The translations under genes were made by a program, and so were the position numbers. Below are positions 6,963 through 9,260 of a stretch of 9,260 bases of DNA, one piece after another. Location: contig JAEZZB010000133.1 of assembly GCA_023442495.1 (NCBI GenBank), forward strand, positions 1 through 9,260, written 5' to 3'. Under the pieces are notes generated by a model, which worked only from the letters and a program-made list of their open reading frames with translations, did no database searches and was not told the origin of the DNA. Each line of letters begins with the position of its first letter. The stretch's first letter is position 1. The DNA comes from Bacillota bacterium. Its GTDB lineage: Bacteria; Bacillota; Clostridia; Tissierellales; Peptoniphilaceae.

Positions 6963-8518
6963 GTATTTTATCAGTTTCAAATCTTTCACACAGTTATGGT
7001 GGAAGAGAGATACTTGAAAATGTAAATTTTAGATTATTAAAAGGTGAACATGTTGGATTGATTGGTCCAAATGGTGAAGGAAAATCATCATTTATGAATA
7101 TCATAACTGGCAAATTAATTCCTGACAATGGTACTATTGAATGGGCTAAATATGTAAAAGTTGGATATTTAGACCAATTAGCATCATATGACAAAGATGT
7201 TACTATAAGAGAAGTATTACAAGATGCCTTTTTAGACTTGTTTGAAAAAGAAGAAAGAATTAATGAACTATATATGGAGATGGCAGATGCATCAGAAGAA
7301 GAATTAATTGATATGATGGAAGAAGTTGGAATACTTCAAGAAATTATAGAATCAAGAGATTTCTACGCAATAGATGCAAAAATAGATGAACTTTCACACA
7401 GCATGGGTATAATCGATTTTGGATTAGATACAAAATTTAGTGATTTGTCAGGTGGACAAAGATCAAAAGTCTTACTTTCAAAATTACTTTTAGAAAAACC
7501 GGATATTTTGATGCTTGATGAACCGACAAATTATTTAGACGAAGAACAAATTGAATGGCTTAGACGATATCTGCAAAATTATGAAAATGCATTTTTACTA
7601 ATTTCACATGATATAGAATTTTTAGATTCAGTAATAAATTTAATTTATCATGTTGAAAATAAAGAATTAAATAGATATGTTGGGAATTATTCGGAATTTG
7701 AAAGACTATATGAATTAAAACGAAAACAAATTGAAAATGCATATAAAAAGCAGCAGCAAGAGATTAAAAGATTAGAAGATTTTGTTGCTAGAAATAAGGC
7801 TAATATTGCAACAAGAAATATGGCAATGTCAAGACAAAAAAATCTTGATAAAATGGATAGAATTGAATTACAAAGAGAAAAGCCCGATCCAGAATTTAAC
7901 TTCAAGGAAATCGGCTCAACTTCTAGATTAATATTTGAAACTAAAGACTTGGTTATCGGTTATGACAAAGATAATCCACTTACAAAGCCATTAAACTTAA
8001 GAATGGACAGAGGAGATAGAATAGTAATAATAGGGATGAATGGTCTTGGTAAGACTACACTAGTTAGAACTATATTGGGAGAAATTCCTCCATTATCTGG
8101 TGAAATCCATTATGGACAAAATTTAAATATAGGTTATTTCAAACAAGAAGAATCATATGACAAGCAAACAGCAATAGAAGATTTTTGGGATGCATTCCCT
8201 TCATTACTTCAAAATGAAGTAAGAGCAGCTTTATCAAAATGTGGACTTACAACAGAACAATATGAATCACAAGTAAAGGTTCTTTCAGGTGGTGAAAAAG
8301 CAAAACTTAGACTATGTAAAGTTATTAATAAAGCTACTAATATTATAATGCTTGATGAGCCGACAAATCATTTGGATCAAGTTTCAAAAGAAGAGTTGAA
8401 AAGAGCTCTAAAAGAATATAATGGTGGAATATTTTTGATTTCTCATGAAAAAGCCTTTTATGAAGAAGTGGCATCAAATATATGGGATATGGAAGAGTTT
8501 AGCTTGTTATTCAAATAA
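6959..8518 (+). CDS. ABC-F family ATPase (ribosome-associated, no membrane domain)
   Basis: This 519-residue cytoplasmic protein has two ABC ATPase domains in one chain and no membrane helices, as in the ABC-F class that binds the ribosomal E site. Domain 1 has Walker A GPNGEGKSS (36-44), signature LSGGQ (163-167), Walker B ILMLDEPT (183-190) and H217. An acidic arm insertion occupies about 88-145. The basic, helical linker (about 245-310, with RNKAN at 278-282 and SRQKNLDKMDR at 291-301) is the part that reaches the P-site tRNA. Domain 2 has GMNGLGKTT (359-367), LSGGE (442-446), IIMLDEPTNHLD (462-473) and H496. There is no C-terminal extension. The length and linker are closer to YbiT/YkpA-type housekeeping factors than to a recognised resistance protein, but target-protection activity cannot be excluded. 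GGAGG (6950-6954) is four bases before the ATG. It appears monocistronic with its own promoter. Confidence 0.93.
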   Translation: MSILSVSNLSHSYGGREILENVNFRLLKGEHVGLIGPNGEGKSSFMNIITGKLIPDNGTIEWAKYVKVGYLDQLASYDKDVTIREVLQDAFLDLFEKEERINELYMEMADASEEELIDMMEEVGILQEIIESRDFYAIDAKIDELSHSMGIIDFGLDTKFSDLSGGQRSKVLLSKLLLEKPDILMLDEPTNYLDEEQIEWLRRYLQNYENAFLLISHDIEFLDSVINLIYHVENKELNRYVGNYSEFERLYELKRKQIENAYKKQQQEIKRLEDFVARNKANIATRNMAMSRQKNLDKMDRIELQREKPDPEFNFKEIGSTSRLIFETKDLVIGYDKDNPLTKPLNLRMDRGDRIVIIGMNGLGKTTLVRTILGEIPPLSGEIHYGQNLNIGYFKQEESYDKQTAIEDFWDAFPSLLQNEVRAALSKCGLTTEQYESQVKVLSGGEKAKLRLCKVINKATNIIMLDEPTNHLDQVSKEELKRALKEYNGGIFLISHEKAFYEEVASNIWDMEEFSLLFK

Positions 8519-8531
8519 TTTCATTTTTGAT

Positions 8532-8560
8532 TTTAATAAAAATTTAGAATATGCTATAAT
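8532..8560 (+). promoter_or_regulatory. Extended -10 promoter of the lipoprotein gene
   Basis: TGCTATAAT (8552-8560) is a perfect extended -10 element. The -35 region is weak (TTTAAT, 8532-8537, 17 bases upstream), as is usual for extended -10 promoters. Transcription would begin near 8567, about 30 bases before the ATG. No terminator for the ABC-F gene is visible in the 78-base gap. Confidence 0.7.
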
Positions 8561-8596
8561 ATAGAATATTATACGCAACGAATAAGAGAGGGAAAT

Positions 8597-9091
8597 ATGA
8601 ATAAAAAAATAATAATTTTATTAGGAGCAATGTTACTTCTAGTTGCTTGTAATAAAAATAAAGAAACAATCAAAGAAACAATTAAAGAAACAATAATTGA
8701 AACAGAAAAAGAAACTCAAAAAGAAACGAGAATTGAAACAGAAAAAGAAACGAAAATCGAAACAGAAAAAGAAACAAAGATTGTAACAGAAGAAGATACA
8801 CAATCTGAAGATGATTTTGTAAATCCAATACCTGATCAATTTACAATTAATGATTTTGAAAAGAAAGAAGACTATGTAATATATAAATTAAAACAAATTA
8901 TAGGTATTAAAGATTTAGCAGCTTTACCTACTGGAAATGAAATAAATATAAATGGTATTAATGCTGAAGAATTTCAAGTATATCAAAATATGTCAGAACG
9001 TATAGTAACATATGGATATTATGCAGTAGATAATGCTGGCATTATTTATGAAAATGATATAATTACTAATCAATGGGTAGAAGTTCAATAA
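8597..9091 (+). CDS. Small lipoprotein with a threonine tetrapeptide-repeat stalk
   Basis: I do not recognise a named family. The product (164 residues) starts with a typical lipoprotein signal peptide: MNKK, a hydrophobic stretch (5-17) and lipobox LVAC with the modified cysteine at C18. It should therefore be lipid-anchored on the outer face of the membrane. Residues 22-69 are a low-complexity, highly charged repeat in which Thr occurs at every fourth position (24 to 68, twelve times), mostly as (K/I)ETx. The rest (about 70-164) is a compact acidic domain with predicted helix and strands (DYVIYKLKQIIG 82-93, NGINAEEFQVYQ 108-119, then an aromatic-rich tail). The repeat probably acts as a spacer through the cell wall. 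The start has AGAGGG (8587-8592) four bases upstream and an own extended -10 promoter; a strong hairpin terminator follows, so this is a single-gene unit. Confidence 0.85.
   Translation: MNKKIIILLGAMLLLVACNKNKETIKETIKETIIETEKETQKETRIETEKETKIETEKETKIVTEEDTQSEDDFVNPIPDQFTINDFEKKEDYVIYKLKQIIGIKDLAALPTGNEININGINAEEFQVYQNMSERIVTYGYYAVDNAGIIYENDIITNQWVEVQ
8660..8803 (+). repeat. In-frame 12-base tandem repeat array (twelve degenerate units)
   Basis: The array encodes residues 22-69 of the lipoprotein. Units follow the pattern (aaa/att)GAAACnnnn with GAAAC as the core, coding KETx or IETx. The first three units are KETI. A higher-order 24-base unit coding IETEKETx appears at residues 34-41, 46-53 and 54-61, and a decayed copy IVTEEDTQ at 62-69. 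Because units are multiples of three, slippage would change stalk length without breaking the frame. Confidence 0.85.
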
Positions 9092-9102
9092 TAAATGGTT
9101 CT

Positions 9103-9151
9103 AAAATATCTGTTGGGGGTGCTGCTAACTCCTAGAAGATATTTTCTTTTT
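9103..9151 (+). terminator. Rho-independent terminator after the lipoprotein gene
   Basis: AAAATATCT (9103-9111) pairs perfectly with AGATATTTT (9137-9145). Inside a 2x2 internal loop, TGGGGGT (9114-9120) pairs with ACTCCTA (9128-9134) with two G-U wobbles around a seven-base loop. C and a T5 tract (9147-9151) follow. It lies 11 bases after the lipoprotein stop and would insulate the next gene from read-through. Confidence 0.8.
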
Positions 9152-9164
9152 AAAACAAAAAAAA

Positions 9165-9193
9165 TTGCACTTATTCGTAAAATTCCTTAAAAT
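9165..9193 (+). promoter_or_regulatory. Possible promoter of the right-edge gene
   Basis: TTGCAC (9165-9170) is followed after 17 bases by TAAAAT (9188-9193), five of six matches to the -10 consensus. The start would be near 9200, about 30 bases before the GTG. The -35 overlaps the left arm of the inverted repeat described separately. Confidence 0.45.
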
Positions 9194-9233
9194 TTAATCA
9201 CCACAACTAAAGAAAGGAGAACAAATAAGTGCA
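9166..9233. repeat. Perfect 10-bp inverted repeat that includes a start codon
   Basis: TGCACTTATT (9166-9175) and AATAAGTGCA (9224-9233) are exact reverse complements separated by 48 bases. The right arm contains the GTG start codon (9229-9231) of the gene at the window edge, and the left arm overlaps its -35. A transcript entering from upstream could fold and hide the start codon; one begun at the local promoter would lack the left arm. Confidence 0.7.
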
Positions 9234-9260
9234 TACTAATAATATCACAAAAGTGGTTAA
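9229..9260 (+). CDS. 5' end of a gene cut by the window edge, possibly a transposase
   Basis: A GTG start at 9229 opens a frame of ten visible codons (MHTNNITKVV) that runs off the window. AAAGGAG (9213-9219) lies nine bases upstream, which supports initiation here. A local promoter (9165-9193) and an inverted repeat covering the start codon precede it. The opening residues recall ISL3-type transposases (short polar start with NNI), and the gene sits behind a terminator with its own control region, but ten residues are too few to name a family. No insertion-sequence terminal repeat or target duplication can be identified because the other end is outside the window. Confidence 0.5.
   Translation, partial: MHTNNITKVV

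Noticed and set aside
6959..8518. ABC-F protein as the ATPase of a transporter
   Set aside because: Two fused ATPase domains with the charged inter-domain linker, no membrane helices and no adjacent permease indicate ABC-F, not a transporter.
8639..8839. Minus-strand open frame rich in Phe and Cys opposite the repeat array
   Set aside because: It is the mirror of the GAAAC repeat (TTTC/TGTTTC), has no ribosome binding site, and the plus-strand lipoprotein is well supported.
1..9260. CRISPR array, tRNA, rRNA, toxin-antitoxin or defence island
   Set aside because: No regularly spaced direct repeats with unique spacers, no tRNA cloverleaf or rRNA stretch, and no recognisable toxin, nuclease or defence gene was found.

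Overview
The window is a very AT-rich stretch of chromosome, well under one third G+C by eye. Every gene is on the + strand and most have strong purine-rich Shine-Dalgarno sites (AGGAG/GGAGG types). TGA is used only as stop, and there is a lipobox lipoprotein plus GtrB-type surface glycosylation. Together these suggest a low-GC Gram-positive bacterium (Bacillota), for example an anaerobic coccus of the Peptoniphilaceae. The taxon is inferred from general character, not from a marker gene, and the use of TGG for Trp argues against Mycoplasma/Spiroplasma.

Layout. (1) 1-3534: a two-gene ABC-2 exporter operon, an 836-residue permease made of two homologous halves followed by its ATPase. (2) 3603-4169: DNA-3-methyladenine glycosylase I (Tag), a base-excision repair enzyme; its ATG is six bases inside the longest open frame. 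(3) 4286-6752: a translationally overlapping pair, a GtrB/DPM1-like polyprenyl-phosphate glycosyltransferase and a polytopic GT-C-like membrane protein. They look like the donor-making and sugar-transferring halves of a cell-surface glycosylation module, with no GtrA-type flippase nearby. (4) 6753-6958: a 206-base non-coding region with promoter-like boxes, a 13-base palindrome, a leader hairpin and a possible nine-codon upstream ORF. (5) 6959-8518: an ABC-F (non-transporter, ribosome-associated) ATPase. (6) 8597-9091: a small lipoprotein with twelve threonines spaced every four residues, transcribed from an extended -10 promoter and followed by a strong terminator. (7) 9152-9260: a promoter, Shine-Dalgarno site and GTG start of a gene cut off by the window edge, probably a mobile-element gene. 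Its start codon lies in one arm of a perfect 10-bp inverted repeat.

How the genes work together: the exporter pair and the glycosylation pair are clear functional couples. Tag, the ABC-F protein and the lipoprotein look like independent units. I do not see a complete novel defence or mobile system. The best leads are the start-codon-sequestering inverted repeat at the right edge, the leader of the ABC-F gene, the tetrapeptide-repeat lipoprotein, and the flippase-less glycosylation pair.
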